From positions 310,001-374,000 of the forward strand of contig NC_035926.1 in the NCBI RefSeq assembly GCF_000348985.1: a stretch of 64,000 bases of DNA, in the 5' to 3' direction. Each line of letters begins with the position of its first letter. Within the stretch, counting starts at the first letter, position 1. Below are positions 10,158 to 20,055 of this stretch, in pieces. Below the pieces are notes generated by a model. That model searched no databases. It was not told the origin of the DNA and worked only from the letters and a program-made list of their open reading frames with translations. The translations under genes and the position numbers were made by a program. The DNA is from Huiozyma naganishii CBS 8797 (lineage: Eukaryota; Ascomycota; Saccharomycetes; Saccharomycetales; Saccharomycetaceae).

Positions 10158-10460
10158 TCTTGTTTTTTTTCTATTTGTATCTATGAACGGTTAGTGTAAT
10201 AATCTTAGTATAAAACCGTTTCAGTTTCCTTGTGTGTCTTCCCAGAAAATGTGCAAACGCTATGTTGAACAATTTACATAATTTTTAGTGGAGTTAACAA
10301 TCAAGCACACTAAAAAAACATGCTGAGTTCCTTCTGCGAAAAGAAGAAAATCACTTTACTTATATACATTACGGACCTACAAACGGATACAGGTTAATTA
10401 GAAAATTCAATTTAAGAAAACACAGTGAACTCCTCCGGTCATTTTTCCGGACGTTTTGGA

Positions 10461-10475
10461 CCACCCACCCCCACT
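10461..10475 (+). promoter_or_regulatory. Candidate Mig-type site upstream of MIG3
   Basis: CCACCCACCCCCACT contains CCCCAC followed by TTAT, close to the Mig1 consensus CCCCRS plus an A/T box. CCCCGC follows at 10483-10488. The same 15-mer recurs at 10911-10925. Autoregulation by a Mig protein is an inference. Confidence 0.35.
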
Positions 10476-10910
10476 TATCTTTCCCCGCCCGCCTCTGGTC
10501 CCTATACAATACTCCCAAAAATGCATACAGGAAAATGTACCAGTGTCCGGATCATTTAACCCTAGCCTGACTGATTCGTATTTCCCTGCGAAATTTCCCC
10601 CCCATCAGCAGGCTTTGCGAGTAATACAATAGGACTGTGGAATAAGAGACCACTCTCAATCTGATGGTACTTACAAAATTGTTCCGGTAGCCAAGCACAA
10701 ACTCAGCTACTGGCATCCTGTGGCTGACACGCCACGCAAGATCGAAAATGTGGTTAAAAAAATCTAGGGCGAAAAAGTTTTTCCGTAGTCAAACCCCCGT
10801 ACAACGGAAAACTATTCCGAGAGTTTCATTGTGCAGGGGTAGACGGAACTGGAGCAAGATAAGACTGGAACGGCAAGTAAATGTAACCACCGTCCTTCTT
10901 TGTTTCAATC

Positions 10911-10925
10911 CCACCCACCCCCACT
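10911..10925 (+). repeat. Second copy of CCACCCACCCCCACT
   Basis: This is an exact 15-bp direct repeat of 10461-10475, 450 bp further from MIG3. It may be a duplicated C-rich factor site. Confidence 0.5.
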
Positions 10926-11642
10926 GGGAAACAATTCCTTCACACATCCTTGCTGGGCGTTTTGCTACGAAGGGCGATACTGCAACCAAATAGTTCTCCT
11001 ATTTGCCTTTATCCAAATTCCGGGACGGCTCTCAATGAGAAAAGAACAACGAATGCCTCTTTCTCCATTGCTAACAATTCTTCTGGCACGTTAGAAGATG
11101 CCACGTTTGGAACCGGTGGTAAGTTACAGGTTGTTGCAATTGGCAAGATACATGTAAACGAATTACTATTTTTTTTCGGGCGTCCATGCATATTTGGAGA
11201 TGAGAAACGAACCCAACAAAAAAAGGAGGAAAGAAAGCAACAGCAACTAACGGGACTGGAGAAAACAAACAACATTGTATCCGTGCCGTCAGTCAGTAGG
11301 TGCATACTTAACAGCTCATGTGGCAATTTCCAGATCTGGCCTTGTGCTGCGCACAGAATCAAAATGTCCTTCTGTACTCCATACTCAGTTTTTCCCGCAC
11401 CCACAGGGGTCTGTGCGGGTGCGGGTACGGGGTTACAATTTTTCCGGTCCCACGGCTTCCTTTTTGTTCCTCTTTTCTTTTTATCTCGGAAAAACTACCA
11501 ACGGAAGATTAAAAAACAAAAGAGCAAGGCCTTCCGCTTCCATTGCGCCCCACCCGCCCCCCTCTTCCCCGTACAATAGAAAGGGTCTGACAATACTACA
11601 CCCGGAACAACTAATATTCAAACCGTGAATATGTAATAAAAC

Positions 11643-11682
11643 TTCCCACGGTTCCCACGGTTCCCACGGTTCCCACGGTTCC
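11643..11682 (+). repeat. 9-bp minisatellite, TTCCCACGG x4
   Basis: Four perfect tandem copies of TTCCCACGG (11643-11678) are followed by a partial TTCC. It lies in non-coding DNA about 700 bp upstream of the tricalbin start. Perfect copies imply recent expansion by slippage or unequal exchange. Confidence 0.9.
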
Positions 11683-12104
11683 TTCGCAATACTGGCATGG
11701 CAGAGCCGCGCCCGTAGCGTTGCAGGTGTTTTAAATGCTCGTCAACTACGGGAGCTGGTGGGGATGCTAAGGAGAAAATAAAAATAGCTTTAAATTCACT
11801 TTACCAAGGGAGGGGGAAAGAAAGGAAAAGAATAACAAAACATACACACAAGCGCCAGAGTACGGTGGATAATTGGTCCCGGCGATTTTTTCGTAAGAGT
11901 TACACCTACATGAGAAATTCAGAACAAAAAAATCACCGCTTGCCAGTCTCATGTGGTCATTTTGAAACACAACCCGCCGGGCTCCAAAACCGGCAAAACT
12001 TCTTAACGCACTTCGAGCCATTCATTCTCTTGACATACGGACGGGCCTGTCGGAGGACGGTGATCCGGAGAATCGGTGCCTGCCGTACAGAGTGATTGAT
12101 GAGC

Positions 12105-12111
12105 TTACCCG
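12105..12111. promoter_or_regulatory. Reb1-type site, TCB promoter
   Basis: TTACCCG is an exact Reb1 core, about 265 bp upstream of the tricalbin ATG. Reb1 is a general regulatory factor that clears nucleosomes from yeast promoters. Confidence 0.5.
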
Positions 12112-12376
12112 CCCCGTTCCCACTCTCTTGCCTGCTAACAACTTTCAACTCCATTTCCGTTTTAGCACGCCCTTAATTTTTTGTCTCTTGTTTCTGTTCA
12201 GTTTTAATAGACGGATTTCTCGTTTGACAGTATATATTTTTTGTAATAAGAGGGGGGAAGGAAGGGAGAGAGAGTGAACTGTTGAATTGAAGACGAAACG
12301 AAGCAACTAGAATCGCTTTTACTAACCACATATTCCATATTTGACGCTGTCTCGAGGTTGAAGAGAGCAGGTAAGG

Positions 12377-15300
12377 ATGGTCGCCAAAGAAGATGCTAAT
12401 TCAGCTGTGGCTGACAAAGGTCACGACGCTAGCGCATCGGCGACAGATTCAAATATCGCAAGCAATCAGAGTGAAGAACGTATGGGGGGGAGCAGTTTGA
12501 AGAAGGCAAAGACAAGTGCAAACATTTCGGAAAAGAAAGCCTCGAAGGCGGGGACCGGTGATTCAGCAAACAGGCAGAGGAAAGATACTTCGTATATCGG
12601 CTGGCAACAAACAGGGAACTGGGAGGAGAAAGATGAGTTGACGGCGGAGGATGAACTGCTAGATTTGACAAAGGATACTCTGCTTGATAACGTTTTGCCA
12701 GATGCAGTGTACGGTGACTGGTACCATTTCGTTGGGATCATTTTCTTAGGTGGGTTCCTGTCCTTTTTCCTCGGTTACTTTAAGTTTTCGCTAGCTCCAG
12801 TTTTCTTCGTTATTGTAGTATCTACATTGTTTTACAGGACATCTGCCAAAAAATACAGAGGGTCGATCAGAGACTTGGTGCAGAAGGAGTTTACAGTACA
12901 GAAAATTGAAAACGATTACGAATCCTTTGAATGGTTGAACTCGTTTTTGGACAAATACTGGCCCATATTGGAACCCTCGGTATCACAGATGGTCGTCGAG
13001 CAAGTTAACGAAATTCTAGCTACAAATACAGCTATACCATCGTTTATCACTGCCATATGGATCGACAAATTTACCGTTGGTGTGAAACCACCTAGAGTCG
13101 AGGCTGCCAAGACATTTTTGAACACAGCTCCAGACGTCGTTGTTATGGACTGGATCTTATCCTTTACCCCTCACGACCTATCAGACATGACCGCTAAGCA
13201 AGTGCGGAATTACGTTAACGAGGAGGTCATGGTCAAAGCGAAAATGTTCGGTATGACACCCTCGGTAACAGTCTCCGAACTCGCATTTAAGGCCAAGGCA
13301 AGAGTTCGGTTCACGTTGATGACTGCGTTCCCTCACGTGGAAACGGTCAACTTGCAGCTACTGGAGGTACCAGATATTGATTTTGTGGCTACTGTCTTTG
13401 GTAATTCCATCTTTAATTGGGAGCTTATGTCCTTCCCAGGGCTCACCAGCTTCATCAAATTGATGGCTAATAAGTACATGGGACCCATTTTGTTGCCCCC
13501 CTTCTCTCTTCAACTGAACATACCAACTTTATTATCAGACTCTAACGTCTCGATCGGTATTGTGGAGATAACAATTAAGAAGGCCACCGATTTGAAGACC
13601 GGTACTAATGTTTTGAACCAATCTGTGGATCCATACTTATGTTTCGAGCTAGATAACAAGAAGGTCGGTCAAACGAGAACAGTGAGAGATACACTCAACC
13701 CAATATGGAATGAAACTTTATTCGTGCTGTTGAGCTCGTACACTGTGCCTTTGACCATTAGTGTTATGGACAAGAGAAGCAAACTAAAGGATAAGAAGAT
13801 TGGTAGAATAGAGTTCAATATGAACTCATTGTATGACAACCCCAATCAGCGCGATATCAAGGAGCAGTTTTTAAGAAACTCAAAGCCAGTTGGTGAACTA
13901 GTTTTCGATCTCAAGTTCTTCCCAACATTACAAGCCAGAAGTTTGCCCGATGGTACAGTGGAGGAAATGCCGGACTTGAACACTGGTATTGCTAAGATCG
14001 TTCTTGACGACATCGAAGGTATTGCCGAGGAGAAGAAGAAGGAAAGCTACTCGGTTGATGTATACATGAATGCCAAATTTATCGGCAAAACAAGCAAGGG
14101 TTCTTCCTCGGAGGTTATCAAGTTTGGTGACGAATTCGAATCCATTATCCCAGATCGCCGTAAGACAAGATACAGATTCGTTGTCAAGGACTCAAAGAAC
14201 AATGTCGTCACAGCTGTTATGCAAAGTTTGAACGATCTGATTGATAGAAGTGAAATTGACAAGAAGCAGATCCCATTAAGAGGTACAAAGGGAGCTTTGA
14301 AGGTATCGACATACTGGAGACCAGTAAGACTGGACTTCGGTAACAATTCAATTGCCTACACCCCACCTATCGGTGTACTTAGAGTATTCATTAACAGGGC
14401 AGACAACTTGTTGAACTTGGAGAAGATTGGTAAGATCGGCCCATACACTAAAGTCTTAGTTAACGGTACTTCGAGAGGGAGAACTGAGGACAGGAAGGGC
14501 ACACTAAGCCCAGTCTGGAACCAATCTATATATGTGGCTGTCACATCTCCAAACCAAAGAATCACATTGGAAGTTATGGATGTAGAGACTTCTAGGAAAG
14601 ATCGTAGTGTCGGTAAATTCAACATCGACGTCCAGGACCTTTTCCACAAGAATAAAGATAACGAATATGAGGAATGCATTGACAAATCTCCAAGGACTGG
14701 CCGTCTGATTACAAAGAAAGGTCCAAGAGGGAATTTGACTTATTACCTTTCATTTTACCCTACGTTGCCAGTTCTAACACTGGAAGAAATGGAGGAAGCC
14801 AAGAAGCTTGAGAAAAAGAGACAGTTTGTGGACGAGCATAAGGACAATGCCAAAAAGCTCACCGAGGTGGAACGTCAGAAACTCGAAGAAGAAAAGCTTG
14901 TGGTCGAAGAGATGGACCAAATTCTGAAACAGAAAAAGAAACTCGAGTTGAATGAGTTAATGGACCACAAATCAGGTGTTCTGGCAGTTTCTGTTCTGGA
15001 CGGTACGGTTCCTCAACCAGGAGTATACGTACAAGCATTCTTTGATGGTAACAACCACTCAAGGTTCACCAGTCCTCGGATGAACAGTGCTGTTATAAGT
15101 AACGGTTGGACTGGTGACGTGGCAATCAAAGAGCTAGATTATTCTATGACTACCTTCAGAGTAACGGAAAATCCAAACGCCAGTAAGGGCGAATCGTGCT
15201 TATGTGAAGTATCGTTGGCCACTGCAGAACTAATTAAGGGTTGTTACCATAGACCTTCCATCGTGCAGATGTCTGGTGAAGGTGGTGGTAAATTGTTGGT

Positions 15301-15952
15301 TCAGGTTCAATGGTTCCCAATTGATGTCAAAGAATTACCACAGTCAGATTTGATCACCAACTCTGGGGAATTGACTGTATTGGCCAAGAATGCTGATAAC
15401 CTAACGTCAGCGGATACCAATGGTTACTCAGATCCATACTTGAAGTTCTTCATAAACGATGAAAAGAATGCTATCTTCAAGACTCACGTGGAGAAGAAGA
15501 CACTGAATCCGGTATGGAACGAGGCTGCTACTTTCCCGATCACGAACCGTGTCAACGATACATTGCGCATTCGCGTGATGGATTGGGATATGGCGTCAGG
15601 TGACGATGCAATTGGTACTGCAGTGGTCAACCTGGCCGATGTCAAACCCGAAGGGACTACCCCGATGGATGTTCCTGTGACGTATGAAGGCCAAGATGGT
15701 GGTATGTTACACCTTGAGTTCTCGTTCAGTGCAAAATACGTGACTGCTCGTGCACCTGAGCGTCAAACGAAAACTGCAGAAGTCACAACTAAAGGGCTCG
15801 GCACGGGACTCAAAGCTGGGACCACAGTTGTGAACACGGGTATTGGTGCCGTTGGGAAAATTGGGAAGGGCATATTCCACGTTGGTAAACTTGGGAAAGG
15901 CAAGGGTAAAAAGGAAGGGGTCAATGAGACAGAAGCTGACACTGAATTTTAG
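12377..15952 (+). CDS. TCB1: Tricalbin, ER-plasma membrane tether (Tcb1/Tcb2 type)
   Basis: This 1191-aa protein holds cortical ER to the plasma membrane and transfers lipids. After a charged, disordered N-terminus comes an ER hairpin (about 116-155, two hydrophobic stretches around GGFLSFFLGYFKFSLAPVFF). An SMP lipid-transfer domain spans roughly 180-380. Three C2 domains follow, near 393-510, 665-790 and 996-1110. The last keeps Asp-rich calcium loops (DTNGYSDPY, DWDMASGDD). A Lys/Glu coiled coil lies near 805-870, and the C-terminus is Gly/Lys-rich. Length fits Tcb1/Tcb2 (about 1180), not the longer Tcb3. The convergent OST3 neighbour matches YOR086C (TCB1); the nearby MKT1 matches the TCB2 side, so it may equally be called a TCB1/TCB2 co-orthologue. 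Confidence 0.92.
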   Translation: MVAKEDANSAVADKGHDASASATDSNIASNQSEERMGGSSLKKAKTSANISEKKASKAGTGDSANRQRKDTSYIGWQQTGNWEEKDELTAEDELLDLTKDTLLDNVLPDAVYGDWYHFVGIIFLGGFLSFFLGYFKFSLAPVFFVIVVSTLFYRTSAKKYRGSIRDLVQKEFTVQKIENDYESFEWLNSFLDKYWPILEPSVSQMVVEQVNEILATNTAIPSFITAIWIDKFTVGVKPPRVEAAKTFLNTAPDVVVMDWILSFTPHDLSDMTAKQVRNYVNEEVMVKAKMFGMTPSVTVSELAFKAKARVRFTLMTAFPHVETVNLQLLEVPDIDFVATVFGNSIFNWELMSFPGLTSFIKLMANKYMGPILLPPFSLQLNIPTLLSDSNVSIGIVEITIKKATDLKTGTNVLNQSVDPYLCFELDNKKVGQTRTVRDTLNPIWNETLFVLLSSYTVPLTISVMDKRSKLKDKKIGRIEFNMNSLYDNPNQRDIKEQFLRNSKPVGELVFDLKFFPTLQARSLPDGTVEEMPDLNTGIAKIVLDDIEGIAEEKKKESYSVDVYMNAKFIGKTSKGSSSEVIKFGDEFESIIPDRRKTRYRFVVKDSKNNVVTAVMQSLNDLIDRSEIDKKQIPLRGTKGALKVSTYWRPVRLDFGNNSIAYTPPIGVLRVFINRADNLLNLEKIGKIGPYTKVLVNGTSRGRTEDRKGTLSPVWNQSIYVAVTSPNQRITLEVMDVETSRKDRSVGKFNIDVQDLFHKNKDNEYEECIDKSPRTGRLITKKGPRGNLTYYLSFYPTLPVLTLEEMEEAKKLEKKRQFVDEHKDNAKKLTEVERQKLEEEKLVVEEMDQILKQKKKLELNELMDHKSGVLAVSVLDGTVPQPGVYVQAFFDGNNHSRFTSPRMNSAVISNGWTGDVAIKELDYSMTTFRVTENPNASKGESCLCEVSLATAELIKGCYHRPSIVQMSGEGGGKLLVQVQWFPIDVKELPQSDLITNSGELTVLAKNADNLTSADTNGYSDPYLKFFINDEKNAIFKTHVEKKTLNPVWNEAATFPITNRVNDTLRIRVMDWDMASGDDAIGTAVVNLADVKPEGTTPMDVPVTYEGQDGGMLHLEFSFSAKYVTARAPERQTKTAEVTTKGLGTGLKAGTTVVNTGIGAVGKIGKGIFHVGKLGKGKGKKEGVNETEADTEF

Positions 15953-16082
15953 TTTTATGATGCGATACCCTCCCATAGGGGAGTATGCTTTTCTCCTCTA
16001 AGTTATGGATTATTCTCCACCGCCGTTCTTTTTAGTCGTGCGGTCGCCGGACCAATTTACTACTAAGATATGTAACAACTAT

Positions 16083-17135
16083 TTAAAATAACGCCGAGAC
16101 TTTGAACAGTTTAAATGGGTATCCCCCTTGTTTTGTGCTGTACACGTTTGTATACGCAGCGAAAAACATGTACACTGCGACAGCCAACACGATGCTCGCG
16201 ACGGCAACGATGAAAGTCCCGTCGCTTCTTCTCTGGTAGTAGTTGTTCAGTTTTGGAATACCCATGCTTAAACCGACAACCAGTGCGGCAAGCAAGCCGT
16301 AGAAGACGGCCAATATCTGTGTCTCGATACCGTACTGTGATTGGAACTCGTTTTCCAAAATGTATACAACCTCTCCGTGTGGGCCAGATCCAGCGAGGGG
16401 CACGCCCCTGATCTTGTTGAACATGTACCCGCTGATCATCAAAATGATGAAGGCGACAGAACAGACAGCCCACAGAGCGCGCGATGCAAGGAGAGTACCG
16501 AGGAACGCGTAGTGTTTCCTGACCAAGTAGACGAGGGCGAACACGGCAAACATGGTGACTCCGATGGAGGACCAGTCTGTGGGTACGTACAGTTGGTAGT
16601 CAGATATACCGATGGCACCCTTCAACGCGGTGATCAGGTACGTCACTCTCATGGTGCCCTCCTCTTGGGGCAAGTCGAGCGATTGATAGTCGTCGATCCT
16701 TCCACCAGCTGGGAAGAAGAGCAGTTTTGGAATGTGTTCGAGATTGAAATACTTGAACGCGTTGGGGATCTGCCCTGGTTTCATCACTGACACTTTGACG
16801 AAGAACAGCGCCTTTTCCGGGTCCTCTTTGGAGACACCGCCAGGGTGATCATTGAACCAGGACTGGACCAGGGCGTCGTACTCCGCCTCGAACTTGAGAC
16901 ACGTCTGGCAGCCGAATTCGAGAGCCGTGGTCGTGAACAGCGCGAGGACGTTGGCACCGCGAGGCACTTTGTGCGTCCCACCGAGCCACTTCTTATAGTT
17001 CGAGTCGGTCAATTGGATGATATTATGCCCGCTTTTCGCAACCTCTGCGGCAAACTGTTCCACTGTGGCACCCAGCACGGACGACACGAGCAGCACGACT
17101 GCCGTGAGGCAACTGTACAAATAGTTTCCTCTCAT
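16083..17135 (-). CDS. OST3: Oligosaccharyltransferase subunit Ost3/Ost6
   Basis: This is a subunit of the ER oligosaccharyltransferase complex, with a lumenal thioredoxin-like domain that holds substrate cysteines during N-glycosylation. The 350-aa product starts with a signal peptide (about 1-22). Its thioredoxin-fold domain has the redox pair C76-x-x-C79 (GCQTCLKF). Four transmembrane segments follow (around VTMFAVFALVYLV, ALWAVCSVAFIILMISGY, ILAVFYGLLAALVVGL and FIVAVASIVLAVAVYMFF), the family architecture. It is tail-to-tail with the tricalbin gene, as for YOR085W/YOR086C, and divergent from MKT1. I favour OST3 over OST6 on synteny. Confidence 0.93.
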   Translation of the reverse strand: MRGNYLYSCLTAVVLLVSSVLGATVEQFAAEVAKSGHNIIQLTDSNYKKWLGGTHKVPRGANVLALFTTTALEFGCQTCLKFEAEYDALVQSWFNDHPGGVSKEDPEKALFFVKVSVMKPGQIPNAFKYFNLEHIPKLLFFPAGGRIDDYQSLDLPQEEGTMRVTYLITALKGAIGISDYQLYVPTDWSSIGVTMFAVFALVYLVRKHYAFLGTLLASRALWAVCSVAFIILMISGYMFNKIRGVPLAGSGPHGEVVYILENEFQSQYGIETQILAVFYGLLAALVVGLSMGIPKLNNYYQRRSDGTFIVAVASIVLAVAVYMFFAAYTNVYSTKQGGYPFKLFKVSALF

Positions 17136-17589
17136 TTTCTTGGCGACTGAATACAGGTATACAACCGGGATACAAACTGCTCAATTGACCCAAAGAGAGT
17201 TGCACTAACACAGATAAAACTCCCAAGTAGCTCTCGTGAACACGGTCTACGCAACTGCATCAAGAGAGAGAGTGAGAGCGTGAGTGTGATGGGACCCTCG
17301 AGAAGTTGCTTTCGACTCGTCTAGAAGAGTTTTTCCGAGCAACCGGGTAAACGCCCCGCAGTGAAATATTTTGCAATTTCTCGAAGGTTTGAAGGTGTAG
17401 ATGTGGATGAAGATGCAAACCTGGTGCTGTTGTTGCTTGCTGTGCGAGTTGGAGGAGCAGTGGAGTGGGCGATTGAGTTAGTGAGTTAGTGAGTGCTGTG
17501 TGTTTTATCCCGTTGTTTTCTTCTGTCCCTTTTCTTTCTTGGTTTCTTTGTCTTTTAGCTTGATTTGAACATATCTGGAACGTATAGTG
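17136..17589. promoter_or_regulatory. Divergent OST3-MKT1 promoter
   Basis: This 454-bp divergent promoter holds GA/GT-rich short repeats (e.g. GTTAGTGAGTTAGTGAGT near 17476-17493) and a Reb1-type site at 17344-17350. No RNA gene was seen. Confidence 0.55.
17344..17350. promoter_or_regulatory. Reb1-type site between OST3 and MKT1
   Basis: CGGGTAA, an exact Reb1 core, lies roughly midway between the two divergent start codons. Confidence 0.5.
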
Positions 17590-20055
17590 ATGCCAATTCA
17601 GTCGCTGGAGCTGTTTTTGTTTGAAAGGGGGCTCGTTGGATCGTACCCTATTGATTCGTTGAAGAATACCACTCTGGGGATTGACGTGAACCACTATGTC
17701 TCCCGGTTGCTGACCACCAAGAAAGAGCAGTTTTTGGACGCCATTGGCGGGTTCCCCATCAGTTTGAAGATGTACCTGGAGAGCGACCTCAAGATCTTTA
17801 AAGAGAGCAACATTACTCCCGTTTTCGTGTTCAACGGATCGGGGACTGCTAACCAGTTGGCGGCGAACAGCCACTTTACGGCGCTTGCTAAGGAGGTAGC
17901 CGCCGCGAGCAGTATCACCCCATCAGGGTCACAGGCCTCGAGGTCCGCAAAGGAGCTGATGCTTGCTCAGAGACACAAGGCTTGGACCCAGTGGAGCAAC
18001 TTGCTGAACAACAACCAGAGCACGTACATTGACCAGCCACTGCAACCACAGGAACCCTTCAGGTACCAGGCGATCATCGAGCTCAAGAAGTTTCAGTCGG
18101 ATCTGATCGACTATTTCATTGAGCATCAGATCGTCTACCAAGTGGCCCCTTACTGCTCTTGGATCCAGCTGTCATACTTGCTGTCGAGTGGATTCATTGA
18201 CGCCATATATGGGCCCACAGACTGTTTGATGCTGTCTAACGTCGACAGATTCATCCTCGGAATGGAGTTCCCCAACAAGGACTTCCGGTTCATCGACAGA
18301 GCAAGGGTGCTGAAGGACTTCCATGTTTCGAGCGAGGAGTTTATTGACATTTGCATGGCGGTCGGTAACGATCTGCAGCCATCCGTGTTACCCCCGCTGC
18401 AGATATACCCAAGCAACAAACTGTTCGAAATCTCCTTGGAGATGGTCTTGAATACGGGCACCAATTTCTACGCGTACCAGCTGTCCAGCAACGCTCAAGG
18501 TGGAGCTGTCCAGGAGGTGGACAAGTACGAGAAGGGGGTCTCCTCGTTGAAATATATGCCCGTCCTTTTCAGCTCTGGCAGAGTCGACGTCTACACTATA
18601 GACCCATCCAGGGAACACATGGAGGAAAGCCGCAAACCCTCCGCAAACTCAGAACATAGACAGTCTAACGAAAATATGGCGTCTGTGAAGGACCGCTCAG
18701 ATTCACAGGAGGGATCTACGAATTTGGCAGCAGCGGATGACAAAACGTTCCCGATCCCACGCGACGTTCATGACATAATCGGCCAACGACTACCGGATGA
18801 ATACTACTACTACAAGTCTCTAGGGTTGATCTCTGGAAAGCTGTTCGATGCAATCACCACGGGCGTCTACCCAGAGGAGCCACCATTGGACGGCGGATCC
18901 TCGAACTCTTACAGGGAGCTGATCGCGAAATCCGTGGAGCTGTTCAAGAATAAGGAAATCAACTTGCTGACTCAAAACATAAACAGATACTTCCAAATGA
19001 AACCAATCGTACAGGTGAAGTGGTTCTCCCCAGAAAATAAAGTAGCGTTGACTAACAGAACCTCGCCATCGGTGTTCGAACAACTGAACCACATAATCAT
19101 TAAAACGAACAACGCGAAAACGACACCATTCAGCGTTTCTGAGTTTGTGAAGTTACTGTTAAGCACTGAAGATTTATCAAAGGAGTTTATATCTGACCAA
19201 GTCGTGTTCCCCAACTCTGTCCCAGTGGACCAAAAAATCAACTCTGCCTTCGACTTGCTGTCTACTAACTTCCTAAGACTGTTGATTCAACTGGAATTTT
19301 TCGACTTTGACTTTGGCGAAAAATCGTTGACGCCAAACCAGTGGGGTCGCGCATTTTTGAAACTAGGCAACCTTGGAGCAGAGAGTGACTTCGTGGGGAA
19401 ATTGTTTATCTTACTAGTCTTCTTGAAGACAAAAGTGTTGTCGATCTCCCAAGATTTCACGCCAAGTGTTCGGTCATCATTGTCTGACCACACGCTAAGA
19501 TCGTACCCACAAGAATCCAAATACATTCTTGCCTTAACCCGCTTGCTGACCCTATTCCAAGTTGACCAGAAACCAACAGCCATATACCACGGCCCAATTG
19601 ACAAAAAGACCTTGACCTTCAGAGAACATCTGGACTTTGTCAACGATAACCTGAACGATCTGTTTGAATCCCTCGTGGTCTCCTCGCTGACGGCGAACGA
19701 GTTTGACAAATTGAGCCTACAGAACCACGAATGGCAAAGCGAAATCGTCTACCACATGCCCTTCAAGAGATCGCTACCAAACACAGTTATGTCCATGATG
19801 GTCGAATTTTTTCTACAAAAGTACCTGCATAACGGTAACATCAAGCACGACGCACTGGCATTAGTCTCTACCGAATTTAGCACCTATAAGTGTGTCCCTA
19901 ATCTAACCGAACAATTCGACCAGTCGATCGCATACTTGTCCCAGTGTAAGGTACTATTTGATGAATTATGTGACATGAAGTTAGTGAGTAAAGATGAATC
20001 TGAGTTGCTGTCCGAGGCAGTGACGTTTGCCACGAATGCGGTAAGAGGTGAATGA
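17590..20055 (+). CDS. MKT1: Mkt1, XPG-like post-transcriptional regulator
   Basis: Mkt1 is a cytoplasmic protein that works with Pbp1 in post-transcriptional control (HO, mitochondrial and other mRNAs). It resembles XPG/Rad2-type nucleases without established nuclease activity. The N-terminal block MPIQSLELFLFERGLVGSYP, the following IDVNHYVSRLLTTKKEQ and the IYGPTDCLML stretch match the family. The C-terminal Mkt1-specific region is intact (STNFLRLL, HGPIDKKTLTFR, FFLQKYLHNGN). The start is the ATG at 17590, giving 821 aa (S. cerevisiae 830). Residue 30 is Gly (TLGIDVNHY). In S. cerevisiae MKT1 lies near TCB2 on chromosome XIV, whereas the adjacent OST3 lies on XV. Confidence 0.95.
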   Translation: MPIQSLELFLFERGLVGSYPIDSLKNTTLGIDVNHYVSRLLTTKKEQFLDAIGGFPISLKMYLESDLKIFKESNITPVFVFNGSGTANQLAANSHFTALAKEVAAASSITPSGSQASRSAKELMLAQRHKAWTQWSNLLNNNQSTYIDQPLQPQEPFRYQAIIELKKFQSDLIDYFIEHQIVYQVAPYCSWIQLSYLLSSGFIDAIYGPTDCLMLSNVDRFILGMEFPNKDFRFIDRARVLKDFHVSSEEFIDICMAVGNDLQPSVLPPLQIYPSNKLFEISLEMVLNTGTNFYAYQLSSNAQGGAVQEVDKYEKGVSSLKYMPVLFSSGRVDVYTIDPSREHMEESRKPSANSEHRQSNENMASVKDRSDSQEGSTNLAAADDKTFPIPRDVHDIIGQRLPDEYYYYKSLGLISGKLFDAITTGVYPEEPPLDGGSSNSYRELIAKSVELFKNKEINLLTQNINRYFQMKPIVQVKWFSPENKVALTNRTSPSVFEQLNHIIIKTNNAKTTPFSVSEFVKLLLSTEDLSKEFISDQVVFPNSVPVDQKINSAFDLLSTNFLRLLIQLEFFDFDFGEKSLTPNQWGRAFLKLGNLGAESDFVGKLFILLVFLKTKVLSISQDFTPSVRSSLSDHTLRSYPQESKYILALTRLLTLFQVDQKPTAIYHGPIDKKTLTFREHLDFVNDNLNDLFESLVVSSLTANEFDKLSLQNHEWQSEIVYHMPFKRSLPNTVMSMMVEFFLQKYLHNGNIKHDALALVSTEFSTYKCVPNLTEQFDQSIAYLSQCKVLFDELCDMKLVSKDESELLSEAVTFATNAVRGE

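Larger units (their letters stand above)
10158..12376. other. 2.2-kb intergenic region at a synteny junction
   Basis: No gene is supported here. The genes to the left follow S. cerevisiae chromosome V, those to the right chromosome XV/XIV. It holds a repeated 15-mer (10461-10475 and 10911-10925), a strong inverted repeat (11394-11425), a 9-bp minisatellite (11643-11682) and a Reb1-type site (12105-12111). Overlapping open frames on both strands around 10950-11630 lack ATG starts or conserved motifs and look like chance in C-rich DNA. It must contain the promoters of MIG3 and of the tricalbin gene. Confidence 0.6.

Noticed and set aside
10950..11628. Overlapping 100-200-codon frames on both strands
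   Set aside because: They overlap each other, start at non-ATG codons or lack conserved motifs, and lie in C-rich non-coding DNA. Chance frames are the simpler reading.
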